From Cellulosimicrobium cellulans (GTDB lineage Bacteria; Actinomycetota; Actinomycetes; Actinomycetales; Cellulomonadaceae), in assembly GCF_016921195.1 (NCBI RefSeq), contig NZ_JAFGYF010000004.1:332391-396390 (forward strand): a DNA stretch of 64,000 nucleotides, read 5' to 3'. A program made the translations under genes and the position numbers. The notes under the pieces are model-generated. The model was not told the origin of the DNA and searched no databases. It saw only the letters and a program-made list of their open reading frames with translations. Below, piece after piece: positions 8,011 to 16,496 of the stretch. The first letter of the stretch is position 1; each line of letters starts with the position of its first letter.

Positions 8011-8883
8011 ATGACCACACCAGCCATCGAGGTCTCCGGCCTCAGCGTCCGGTACGACGGCGCCGCGCGCCGCGCGCTCGACGAGGTCGACTTGACCGTC
8101 GCCCAGGGCGAGATCGTCGGCGTCCTCGGCCCGACCGGGGCCGGCAAGTCGACGCTCCTGCAGTGCCTGTCCGGCGTCATCCCGCTCCACGAGCACCACG
8201 CGAACCTCCGCGGGACGGTGCGCGTGCTCGGCCGCGAGCTGTCCGAGTACGACGGGCTCGCGCAGATCACCGAGGACGTCGGTCTCGTCATGCAGGATCC
8301 CGAGGTCCAGCTCGTCAACACGGTCGTGCGCGAGGAGCTCGTCTGGGGCATGGAGAACCGTGGGGTGCCCGTGCCGGAGATCGAGCGTCGGCTCGAGCGC
8401 GCGGCCCGTCTGTTCGACATCGAGCGGCTGCTCGACCGGTTCACCCACGCACTCTCGGGCGGGGAGAAGCAGCGCGTCGTGGTCGCGTCGATCTTCTGCC
8501 TCAGCCCACGGATCATGCTCCTCGACGAGCCGACCTCCGAGCTGGACCCGGCGGGCACCGAGAACGTCATGGACGCGATCCGGGTGCTGGCCGACGAGGG
8601 CGTGACGATCGTCGTCGTCGAGCACAAGGTCGAGGAGCTCGCCGTGTACGCCGATCGCCTGGTGGTCCTCGCCGAGGGTCAGGTCCGGGCGGTCGGCACC
8701 CCCCGGGAGGTGCTCGAGGGGCCCTCCGCCCCCGAGCGCCCGCAGGTCCTCGACGTCGCGCTCCACCTGCGCGACCAGGGCTTGTGGCCGGGTGCGCTGC
8801 CGCTGTCCGTCGAGGACGCGGTCGAGACGTGGCGCGGCGCGGGCACCCCCGCGCCCGTGCCCCACGAGGGGAGACTGGCATGA
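8011..8883 (+). CDS. ECF transporter ATPase 1
   Basis: This 290-residue ABC ATPase has Walker A GPTGAGKST (about 40-48), a Q-loop in VMQDPEVQL, signature LSGGEKQR, Walker B IMLLDEP, and the switch histidine in VVVEHK. The QDPEVQL form is typical of EcfA subunits rather than of classical importers. ATG 8011 follows GGGAGGGACG. Its stop overlaps the start of the second ATPase (ATGA), so the pair is translationally coupled and probably forms the asymmetric EcfA/EcfA' dimer that grips EcfT. Confidence 0.93.
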   Translation: MTTPAIEVSGLSVRYDGAARRALDEVDLTVAQGEIVGVLGPTGAGKSTLLQCLSGVIPLHEHHANLRGTVRVLGRELSEYDGLAQITEDVGLVMQDPEVQLVNTVVREELVWGMENRGVPVPEIERRLERAARLFDIERLLDRFTHALSGGEKQRVVVASIFCLSPRIMLLDEPTSELDPAGTENVMDAIRVLADEGVTIVVVEHKVEELAVYADRLVVLAEGQVRAVGTPREVLEGPSAPERPQVLDVALHLRDQGLWPGALPLSVEDAVETWRGAGTPAPVPHEGRLA

Positions 8884-9746
8884 CGGGCACCGACACGGTC
8901 ATCGAGATCGACGACGTCGAGCACACCTACGGCGGCACCAAGCGCGCGCTCGCCGGGGTGTCGCTGTCCATCGGCCGCGGCGAGTTCGTCGCGGTGATCG
9001 GGAAGAACGGCTCGGGCAAGACCACCCTGGCCAAGCACTTCAACGGGCTGCTGCGGCCGACCAACGCCACCGGCTCCGTCCGGCTGCGCACGCGGGACGG
9101 CGTCGTGGACACCCGGCGCACCAAGCTGCACCAGCTCGCGTCGACCGTCGGGTACGTGTTCCAGAACCCGGACCGTCAGATCTTCCACGACACGTGCCGC
9201 GAAGAGCTGGAGTACGGGCCGCGCAACCTCGGCGTGGACGAGTCCGCGCTGGAGGAGCAGGTCGCCCGGACCCTCGCGCTCGTCGGCCTCGCCGGTCGCG
9301 AGGACGCCAACCCCGTCCACCTGTCGCGCGGCGAGCGACAGCGGCTGGCCATCGCGTCGACGCTCGTCATGGGGTGCGAGGTGGCGGTCATCGACGAGCC
9401 GACCACAGGGCAGGACCGCGCCGAGTCCCGCAAGATCCTCGACGCGCTGGCCCACCATCACGCCCTGGGCCGCACGGTCGTGATCATCTCGCACGACATG
9501 GCCCTCGTCGCCGAGTACGCGACGCGCGTCATCGCCATGCGCGAGGGGGCCGTTCTTGCCGACGGTACGCCCGCCGAGGTGTTCTCCCGGCGTGCGGTCC
9601 TCGAGGAGACCAACATCCGCCCACCCCAGGCCGCGGTGCTCGCCGCCGAGCTCGGCCTGCACGGTGTGCTGACGGTCGACGACGCGGTGCGCGAGATGGC
9701 GCGCCAGCGCGCCGCCGTCCCGACCGCCGTGCGACCCCTGACCTGA
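8880..9746 (+). CDS. ECF transporter ATPase 2
   Basis: This 288-residue ABC ATPase has Walker A GKNGSGKTT, Q-loop FQNPDRQIF, Walker B VAVIDEP and switch histidine IISHD. The signature is LSRGERQR instead of LSGGQ. Together with the LSGGE of its partner it gives an asymmetric dimer, as in other EcfAA' pairs. The start overlaps the preceding stop by 4 bases. The frame is open far upstream inside the first ATPase, but ATG 8880 is the natural start. A sugar-nucleotide-type dehydrogenase gene follows after 10 bases with its own GAGGAG. Confidence 0.92.
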   Translation: MTGTDTVIEIDDVEHTYGGTKRALAGVSLSIGRGEFVAVIGKNGSGKTTLAKHFNGLLRPTNATGSVRLRTRDGVVDTRRTKLHQLASTVGYVFQNPDRQIFHDTCREELEYGPRNLGVDESALEEQVARTLALVGLAGREDANPVHLSRGERQRLAIASTLVMGCEVAVIDEPTTGQDRAESRKILDALAHHHALGRTVVIISHDMALVAEYATRVIAMREGAVLADGTPAEVFSRRAVLEETNIRPPQAAVLAAELGLHGVLTVDDAVREMARQRAAVPTAVRPLT

Positions 9747-9756
9747 GGAGAGACCC

Positions 9757-10767
9757 GTGCACCACCTGATCACCGGCGCGAACGGCTTCGTGATGAGCGT
9801 CCTCGCCGCGAGGATCCTCGCCACCGATCCCGAGGCACGGATCACCGCGATCGACCTGCGCCTCCCCGACGAGTCGGTGCTTCGGCACCTGGGCGGCGCG
9901 GCCGCCGAGCGCACGCGCTTCCTGGCCGTCGACGTCACGGACGCCGAGGCGGTCTCGCACGCTGTCGCCGAGGCACGTCCGGACACGGTCGTGCACGGCG
10001 CGACCGTCACCCACGACGCCCGGAGCGAGGTTGAGGCTCCGGCCCGCTTCACCGGGGTGAACGTCGAGGGTACGGTCCACGTGCTGGACGCCGCACGCCG
10101 CCTGACGAGCCCGCCGACGGTCGTCCTCGTGAGCAGCGGCGCGGTCTACGGGTCGTCGCCGCAGACGCTGCTCACCGAGGCGAGCGCGCCGTGCCCGGAC
10201 GAGCTCTACGGCATCAGCAAGTGGGCGGCAGAGCTCGTCGCCCGCCGCTTCGCCGAGCTGCACGGTCTGCCGACGACGGTCGTGCGGCTGACCAAGATGT
10301 TCGGTCCGATGGAACGACCGACGGGCGGACGCGCCGTCATGTCGCTCCCGTACCACCTTGCGGCCGCCGCCGTGCAAGGGCGGCCTGCTCGGCTCACCGC
10401 ACGGACGCTCGACGCGGGGGGCGACTGGCTCAGCGCGCAGAGCGCGGCTGCCGCGCTGCACGCCGCGGCTCGGCGTCCTCCGGCGCCCGGCACCGTGGCG
10501 ACGTTCAACGTCTCGTCGGGCCGCTGGACCAGCGTGCGCGAGCTCGTCGCGGCGTTCGGCGTGGACGTGGTCGAGACGCCGGTGGACGCGGCGGACGCGG
10601 ACATGGACCCGGCGGACGGCTACGGCAAGAACGGCGTCTACGCGTGCGACCGCGCCCGGTCCGAGCTCGGTTGGACGCCAGGAGACCTCGGCGCGCAGGT
10701 CGCCGAGCACCTCGCGTGGGCCCGGGCCCACCCGGACCTGTTCGAGCACACCGGCGGGCCTGCGTGA
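9757..10767 (+). CDS. NAD-dependent epimerase/dehydratase family (extended SDR) oxidoreductase
   Basis: This 336-residue extended short-chain dehydrogenase has a Rossmann fingerprint TGANGFVMS near the N-terminus, an acidic residue for the NAD ribose in AIDLRLPDE, and catalytic Ser in VSSGAVYG with YGISK carrying Tyr and Lys. GTG 9757 follows GAGGAG. Context gives the role: it is flanked by an ECF transporter and by the KDPGal kinase and aldolase. It is therefore likely to oxidise or epimerise a sugar or sugar acid feeding into 2-keto-3-deoxy-galactonate. Uronate and erythronate dehydrogenases belong to this same superfamily. The exact reaction is not visible from sequence. Confidence 0.85.
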   Translation: MHHLITGANGFVMSVLAARILATDPEARITAIDLRLPDESVLRHLGGAAAERTRFLAVDVTDAEAVSHAVAEARPDTVVHGATVTHDARSEVEAPARFTGVNVEGTVHVLDAARRLTSPPTVVLVSSGAVYGSSPQTLLTEASAPCPDELYGISKWAAELVARRFAELHGLPTTVVRLTKMFGPMERPTGGRAVMSLPYHLAAAAVQGRPARLTARTLDAGGDWLSAQSAAAALHAAARRPPAPGTVATFNVSSGRWTSVRELVAAFGVDVVETPVDAADADMDPADGYGKNGVYACDRARSELGWTPGDLGAQVAEHLAWARAHPDLFEHTGGPA

Positions 10768-11771
10768 TGCCTGGCCTCGTCGCCCTCGACTGGGGCACGA
10801 CGACGTGCCGCGCCTACCTTCTCGATGAGGACGGGGTGGTGGTCGAGCAGCGGACGAGCGAGGACGGCGTCGCGGTGCTCGACCGCCGCGCGACGTCGGG
10901 CGGCAGCCGGGCGCGTGTCTACGAGGACGCGTTCGCCGGGCTGTGCGGGGACTGGATCTCCGGCTCACCCGGGCTCCCCGTCGTCGCGAGCGGCATGGTG
11001 GGCAGCGACCGGGGATGGCTGCGGACACCGTACGTGTCCCTGCCGTTCGACATCGTGCGGGATGACCTCCCACTCACGACCGTGCGCACCTCGCTGGGGG
11101 ACCTCCACCTGGTTCCCGGCGTCGCCTGGACCCGCGGGGCGTCGGCGGACGTCGTGCGTGGCGAGGAGGCTCAAGCCCTCGGCGCGCTGCTGCACGTCGA
11201 CCCGGCCGAGCACGAGGAGACCGTCCTCGTCCTGCCCGGGACCCACTCCAAGTGGCTCCGCGCACGAGGCACGACCCTCACCGAGATCGTGACGGCGCTG
11301 ACCGGCGAGCTGTACGCCACGCTGCTGGAGCACACCGTCCTCGGCCGGGGTGTCCGCCGGCCCGGGTCGCCCCAGTGGTCAGCGTTCGACCGCGGCCTCG
11401 ACACCGCAGGGGAACGCGCGGCCGAGGGTGTCGTCCTGACGCTCTTCTCGGTGCGCTCCCTCGCGGTGACCGGCGCGCTGCCCGCCCACGAGGCACCGGA
11501 CTATCTCTCGGGCCTGCTCGTGGGCGCGGAGCTCGCAGGCGTGGCCGACGACTGGCTCGGCTCCTCGTCCGTCGAGCCCGTCGTCGTGGGCGCGCGCCAC
11601 CTCCAGCAGCGGTACGCCCGTGCCCTGGCCCGGCGCGGAACGCGTGCGCGCCTCGTCGACGGCGACGTCACACCGGCCGCGCTCCACCACATCGCGCTCC
11701 GCGCCGGCATGGTGCCGGCCCCGCGCACCGCACGTCGTACCGTGCCCGGATCCACCGGAGCACGCGCATGA
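10767..11771 (+). CDS. dgoK: 2-dehydro-3-deoxygalactonokinase (DgoK)
   Basis: This 334-residue kinase phosphorylates 2-keto-3-deoxy-D-galactonate on C6 using ATP. N-terminal LVALDWGTTTCRAYLLDEDG is the DgoK phosphate-1 motif; GMVGSDRGW, EEAQALGAL and VLPGTHSKW are further family blocks. Length agrees with other DgoK proteins. ATG overlaps the preceding TGA by one base (TGATG), and its own end overlaps the aldolase start (ATGA). The three genes are thus tightly coupled, and the product goes straight to the DgoA-type aldolase next door. Confidence 0.9.
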   Translation: MPGLVALDWGTTTCRAYLLDEDGVVVEQRTSEDGVAVLDRRATSGGSRARVYEDAFAGLCGDWISGSPGLPVVASGMVGSDRGWLRTPYVSLPFDIVRDDLPLTTVRTSLGDLHLVPGVAWTRGASADVVRGEEAQALGALLHVDPAEHEETVLVLPGTHSKWLRARGTTLTEIVTALTGELYATLLEHTVLGRGVRRPGSPQWSAFDRGLDTAGERAAEGVVLTLFSVRSLAVTGALPAHEAPDYLSGLLVGAELAGVADDWLGSSSVEPVVVGARHLQQRYARALARRGTRARLVDGDVTPAALHHIALRAGMVPAPRTARRTVPGSTGARA

Positions 11772-12403
11772 GCGCCCCGGTCGACCCGCGACGGCTGGTC
11801 GCGATCCTCCGCGGCCTGCCGCCCGAGGACGCGCCGGCGGTCGGCGCCGCTCTCTACCGCGCGGGCGTCCGCGTCCTCGAGGTGCCCCTCACGGGGCCCG
11901 ATCCTCTCCGCAGCATCACCGCGCTGCGGTCCACGCTCCCCCACGACGCCGAGGTCGGAGCCGGGACCGTCCGCTCCGTCGAGGACGTCCGGAGAGCGCA
12001 GGGCGCGGGCGCGTCGCTCGTCGTGTCCCCGCACCTCGACACCGCGGTCGTCGCGGCCGCGCTCGCGCGGTCCATGCGGTGTCTTCCGGGGGTCGCGACC
12101 GTGACCGAGGCGTTCGCGGCGCTGGCCGCAGGGGCGCGGGAGCTGAAGGTCTTCCCCGCGGACCAGGTCGGCACGAGCGGGCTCCGGGCCTGGCGGACGG
12201 TCCTCCCGCCGGAGGTCGCGCTCTATCCCGTGGGCGGCGTCGACGCCACGAACCTCGCCCGGTGGGCCGCGGCCGGCGCTGACGGGTTCGGCGTCGGGGG
12301 GTCGCTGTACCGGCAGGGGCAGCGAGCCTCCGACGTCGCCGCGTCCGCTCGAGATCTCGTGCGGGCGTACGGGCTCACGCGGCTGCGCGACTCGTCGCCA
12401 TGA
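11768..12403 (+). CDS. dgoA: 2-dehydro-3-deoxy-6-phosphogalactonate aldolase (DgoA/KDPG aldolase family)
   Basis: This 211-residue class I aldolase of the KDPG/KDPGal family cleaves the 6-phospho-2-keto-3-deoxy acid to pyruvate and glyceraldehyde 3-phosphate. It shows LVAILRGLPPEDA, EVPLTGPDPLRSI, AEVGAGTVRS, the Schiff-base Lys in ELKVFPADQVG, and the phosphate site YPVGGVDATNLARW...FGVGGSLYR. Pairing with DgoK favours the galactonate enzyme over the gluconate enzyme. It closes the operon that starts at the Asp-box protein. No strong hairpin follows; the gap to the convergent permease gene is only 68 bp. Confidence 0.9.
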   Translation: MSAPVDPRRLVAILRGLPPEDAPAVGAALYRAGVRVLEVPLTGPDPLRSITALRSTLPHDAEVGAGTVRSVEDVRRAQGAGASLVVSPHLDTAVVAAALARSMRCLPGVATVTEAFAALAAGARELKVFPADQVGTSGLRAWRTVLPPEVALYPVGGVDATNLARWAAAGADGFGVGGSLYRQGQRASDVAASARDLVRAYGLTRLRDSSP

Positions 12404-12471
12404 CGTGCCTCATGAGGCCTGACTCCCTCTCGCGTGCGTTCCCCGCCCCTCAGGTCGGCTGAGCTCGACGG

Positions 12472-13704
12472 TCATCGCAGCGCGCGCACCGTCTCGAGCG
12501 CGACGACCCCGACCCCCGCCGCGACGGCCAGAGGCGCGAGCACGAGGCCCTGCCGGACCACGTGCCACGCGGGCGGCGGCCCGTGCTCGAACGCGTGGCG
12601 GCGGTACTGCTGCCACCACAGCACGGTCGCGAGCGACGCCCACGACGTGACCAGCGGCCCGGCGTTCACCGCGACGAGGAGCGTGGCGAGCCGGTCGACG
12701 CCCTCCCCCGCCGCAGGCAGCAGCGCGAGGAACGCGGGCAGGTTGTTCACGAGGTTCGCCGCGACGACGCCGGTCGCGGCGAGCCGTGCGAGGTCGCCCG
12801 GCCCGTCGCCCGTGCCCGCGACGGCGGCGAGGAGGTCGCCGAGCCCGTGCGCGTGCCACGTCTCCACGACCACGAACAACGCGGCGACGACGAGCGCCGA
12901 CCGCCACGGCAGCATCTCCCGCACGGGCACGAGGGGCTTGACGCGCCGCCACCACGTCGCGAGCCCCAGGACCGCCGCGCCCGCCACCGCCGTCGGCGCG
13001 ACGGGGAGCTCGGCCGCGAACGCGACCGCGAGGAGCGCGACCACGGCGGCGGTGACCCGCAGGAGCATAAGGTCGGGGGGCGTCGGACCGGTCCCCTCGA
13101 GCGCGAAGCGCCCCCGCAGGTCGCGACCGTGCAGCGCGAGCAGCACGACGACCGTCACGGCCAGGACCGCGAGCGCAGGCGCCCACATCACCCCGACGTA
13201 CCCCGTGCCGAACCGGTGCGCCGCGAGGAGGTTGGTGAGGTTCGAGACCGGGAGGAGCAGCGACGCCGTGTTGGCGAGCGCGAGGACCGTGAGCGCGAGC
13301 GGCAGGGGCCGCGTGCCCGTGCGTCGCGCGAGGGCGAGCACGACGGGCGTGACGAGCACCGCCGTCGTGTCGAGCGAGAGCACGACCGTGCTCGCCGTCG
13401 CGAGGAGGACGACGAGCCCCCACAGGGCGAGGCGCCGCCCCCGGGCGAGCCGCGCCGCCCGGGCCGCGACGGCGTCGAACAGGCCCGCGCCCGCGCACAG
13501 CTCCGCGACGACGGTGATGGCGAGGAGGAAGACCAGGACCGGGCCCGTCCGCGAGAGCAGGTCGCGCGCGTCGTCGGCCGGGAGCAGCCCGGTCGCGGGG
13601 ACCACGACGACGACCACCGCCGCGACGAGCCACAGCGGCACACGGCGGCGCGCCGGTGCTCCCGAGGCGTTCACGTCGTGATCGTAGGCCCGCGACACGG
13701 GCAC
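12472..13704 (-). CDS. ArsB/NhaD (SLC13-like) superfamily permease
   Basis: This 410-residue polytopic membrane protein has about 11 hydrophobic segments. Family features are the two re-entrant-type loops with SLDTTAVLVTPVVLALA and LVNNLPAFLALLPA, and the NTASLLLPVSNLTNLL block, all characteristic of the ion transporter superfamily that includes the arsenite pump ArsB and SLC13 carriers. The neighbouring genes are heavy-metal sensors and exporters, which favours an inorganic-ion role. The start is uncertain: GTG 13704 gives a 22-residue hydrophilic N-tail, and GTG 13674 is an alternative. Neither has a clear ribosome binding site. It ends facing the Dgo operon. Confidence 0.75.
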   Translation of the reverse strand: MPVSRAYDHDVNASGAPARRRVPLWLVAAVVVVVVPATGLLPADDARDLLSRTGPVLVFLLAITVVAELCAGAGLFDAVAARAARLARGRRLALWGLVVLLATASTVVLSLDTTAVLVTPVVLALARRTGTRPLPLALTVLALANTASLLLPVSNLTNLLAAHRFGTGYVGVMWAPALAVLAVTVVVLLALHGRDLRGRFALEGTGPTPPDLMLLRVTAAVVALLAVAFAAELPVAPTAVAGAAVLGLATWWRRVKPLVPVREMLPWRSALVVAALFVVVETWHAHGLGDLLAAVAGTGDGPGDLARLAATGVVAANLVNNLPAFLALLPAAGEGVDRLATLLVAVNAGPLVTSWASLATVLWWQQYRRHAFEHGPPPAWHVVRQGLVLAPLAVAAGVGVVALETVRALR

Positions 13705-13710
13705 GGACGC

Positions 13711-14448
13711 TCAGGGACGCGACGGCGGCCCGTCGCCGCGGGGTGCGCAGCACCCGTCCGCGCAGGTGCCCGCCTCGCCCTCGCCCACGAGGGCGGACGC
13801 GGGTACGCAGCACGCGTCACCGCGCCAGGACTCGACGCCCTCCTTGACGGCGACGGCCGCGATGACGAGTGCGGCGAGCGGGTCGGCCCACGACCAGCCC
13901 AGGGCTGCGTTGAGGACGAGCCCGACGAGCAGCACCGCGGACAGGTAGGTGCACAGGAGCGTCTGCTTCGAGTCCGCGACGGCGGACGCCGACCCGAGCT
14001 CGCGGCCCGTACGGCGCTCGAACCAGGACAGGAACGGCATGACCGCGAGGCTCACCGCCGCGAGCCCGATGCCCACGGCGGAGTGCTCGGGCTCGGCCGC
14101 GCCGAGCAGCGACCGGGCGGCGTCGACGGACACGAAGGCGGCGAGGCCGAAGAACGAGACGGCGATGACGCGCAGCGCGGCCCGCTCGCGCCGGTGCGGG
14201 TCGGGCGCGGCGAACTGCCACGCGACCGCGGCGGCGGACAGCACCTCGACGAGCGAGTCCAGCCCGAACCCGACGAGCGCGGCCGACGACGCGACCCGGC
14301 CCGCGGTGATCGCGACGACCGCCTCGACGACGTTCCACGTGATCGTCGCCGCGACGACCCAGCGGACCCGCCGCTCCAGCACGGCGCGGCGTGCGGCGGT
14401 CGGGGCGGCGGGACGGGCTGGTGTGCGGCCGACCGAGACCGACGTCAT
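13711..14448 (-). CDS. Cation transporter (CDF-like) with cysteine-rich C-terminal tail
   Basis: This 245-residue protein has a six-helix CDF-like membrane part: WNVVEAVVAITAGRVASSAALVGFGLDSLVEVLSA carries the Asp-rich metal site, with a second in SAVADSKQTLLC. It lacks the usual cytosolic dimerisation domain. Instead the last 35 residues hold six cysteines (CC at about 212, then a C...CC group), a soft-metal binding signature. Its ATG overlaps the stop of the CmtR-type sensor gene, so the pair is one translationally coupled operon. Cadmium or lead export is the natural inference from the sensor type; zinc is possible. Confidence 0.85.
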   Translation of the reverse strand: MTSVSVGRTPARPAAPTAARRAVLERRVRWVVAATITWNVVEAVVAITAGRVASSAALVGFGLDSLVEVLSAAAVAWQFAAPDPHRRERAALRVIAVSFFGLAAFVSVDAARSLLGAAEPEHSAVGIGLAAVSLAVMPFLSWFERRTGRELGSASAVADSKQTLLCTYLSAVLLVGLVLNAALGWSWADPLAALVIAAVAVKEGVESWRGDACCVPASALVGEGEAGTCADGCCAPRGDGPPSRP

Positions 14449-14780
14449 GGGCACGTGCACCCGTCGGGGCCGCAGCACGTGGGGTCGACCTGGACGACGA
14501 GGCGCAGCAGGTCGTCGAGCGCCGGGGCGAGGTGGGGGTCGGCGAGGCGGTACCAGGTGCGACGGCCGTCGGGGATCGCCTCGACGAGCCCGCACCCGCG
14601 CAGGCACGCGAGCTGGTTCGACATGACCTGGCGCGAGACGCCGAGCGCATCCGCGAGGTCGGACGGGTAGGCCGGCGCCTCGCGCAGCGCGAGCAGCACC
14701 CGCGCGCGCGTCTCGTCCGACAGGGCGTGCCCCAGCCGCGCGAGCGCCGCGGTGTGGGTGAGCGTGACCGTCTCGACCAT
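14445..14780 (-). CDS. cmtR: CmtR-like ArsR-family heavy-metal sensor repressor
   Basis: This 111-residue winged-helix repressor aligns in order with mycobacterial CmtR: ALARLGHALSDETRARVLLALREA, YPSDLADALGVSRQVMSNQL, then ACLRGCGLV with the two Cys that form the CmtR metal site in the recognition region. The C-terminal tail TCCGPDGCTCP adds four more cysteines, more than CmtR has. CmtR releases DNA on binding Cd or Pb. ATG 14780 was chosen over ATGs at 14804 and 14837 because the longer forms would run through the AATACA-N8-TGTATT operator. The message is then leaderless or nearly so. Confidence 0.88.
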   Translation of the reverse strand: MVETVTLTHTAALARLGHALSDETRARVLLALREAPAYPSDLADALGVSRQVMSNQLACLRGCGLVEAIPDGRRTWYRLADPHLAPALDDLLRLVVQVDPTCCGPDGCTCP

Positions 14781-14789
14781 GGACTCGAC

Positions 14790-14809
14790 AATACAGGAAT
14801 CCATGTATT
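14790..14809. promoter_or_regulatory. Candidate CmtR-type operator AATACA-N8-TGTATT
   Basis: AATACA (14790-14795) and TGTATT (14804-14809) form a perfect 6-8-6 inverted repeat in an AT-rich island just upstream of the cmtR-like start. On the minus strand TGTATT also sits where a -10 box would serve a leaderless transcript starting at 14780. ArsR-family sensors bind such promoter-overlapping repeats. Confidence 0.6.
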
Positions 14810-14852
14810 CACGGAACCATGTATCACCGCGCGCCACGCTGCCGACGAGCCC

Positions 14853-14916
14853 GCCGAACCTGGGGATGCCGCCGGGTTCGCGGCGCTACGGAGCGACAAC
14901 CCCGGGTTCGGCGCCG
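14853..14916. repeat. Palindrome-ended intergenic repeat, copy 1
   Basis: This 64-bp segment is 81 percent identical (52 of 64, no gaps) to 16393-16456. Its ends form a 12-bp inverted repeat with one mismatch: CCGAACCTGGGG at 14854 and CCCCGGGTTCGG at 14900-14911. It lies between the two metal-sensor genes and looks like a REP-type or miniature element rather than coding sequence. Confidence 0.6.
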
Positions 14917-14947
14917 ACGGCGGGGCGCTTTCCCGTAGTATCTGCGT

Positions 14948-15351
14948 ATGCGTGAAGATGCGAAGGCGTGCACCTTTGGGGTGGAGAGCCAGTACGTGGA
15001 GCTCGCGGCGGAGGTGTTCTCGCTGCTCGCGGACGCGACGCGCGTCCGGATCGTCCTCGCCCTGCGGGACGCCGAGCTGCCGGTCAACGCGCTCGCGGAG
15101 ATCGTCGGCAAGTCGCCGACGGCGGTGTCGCAGCACCTCGCCAAGCTCCGCTGGGGTCGCATCGTCCGTGCCCGCCAGGAGGGCAACCGCGTGTTCTACT
15201 CCCTCGTCGACGAGCACGCCCGCACGCTCGTGACTCAGGCCGTCTTCCAGGCGCAGCACGCCGTCGACGACCATCCCGCGCACCACGCCGACGACGCGCA
15301 CGCCGCGCTCGACGGGTCCTCCCCCGCCGCCGGGGACGCCGAGGCACGGCG

Positions 15352-15355
<4 letters not shown>
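14948..15355 (+). CDS. kmtR: KmtR-like ArsR-family nickel/cobalt sensor repressor
   Basis: This 135-residue winged-helix protein matches KmtR closely in order: VELAAEVFSLLADATRVRIVLAL, ELPVNALAEIVGKSPTAVSQHLAKLRWGRIVRARQEGNRVFYSL. Then comes the metal-ligand region VDEHARTLVTQAVFQAQHAVDDHPAHH, where KmtR carries its His/Glu Ni and Co ligands. A further Asp/His-rich tail follows. The CDF exporter gene starts inside its stop codon region (GTGA overlap), matching the KmtR-CDF pairing known from mycobacteria. The ATG has no ribosome binding site, and TAGTAT lies 8 bases before it, so a leaderless transcript is likely. Confidence 0.88.
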
Positions 15356-16371
<1,016 letters not shown>

Positions 16372-16392
16372 CCCGCCCCAGGGCAACGCGTC

Positions 16393-16456
16393 GCCGAGCC
16401 CGGGGATATCGCCGGGCTCGCGGCCTGGACGAGCGACAACCCCGGGTTCGGCACCG
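16393..16456. repeat. Palindrome-ended intergenic repeat, copy 2
   Basis: Second copy of the 64-bp element at 14853-14916, in the same orientation. Its ends are CCGAGCCCGGGG (16394) and CCCCGGGTTCGG (16440-16451), a 12-bp inverted repeat with one mismatch. The outer parts are conserved and the middle (16425-16430) has diverged. It lies 40 bases before the ligase start, so the two copies bracket the kmtR-CDF operon. Confidence 0.6.
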
Positions 16457-16496
16457 GTGGGAGCGCGGACGTGGGTGGTCGGCGTGAGGATGGAGC

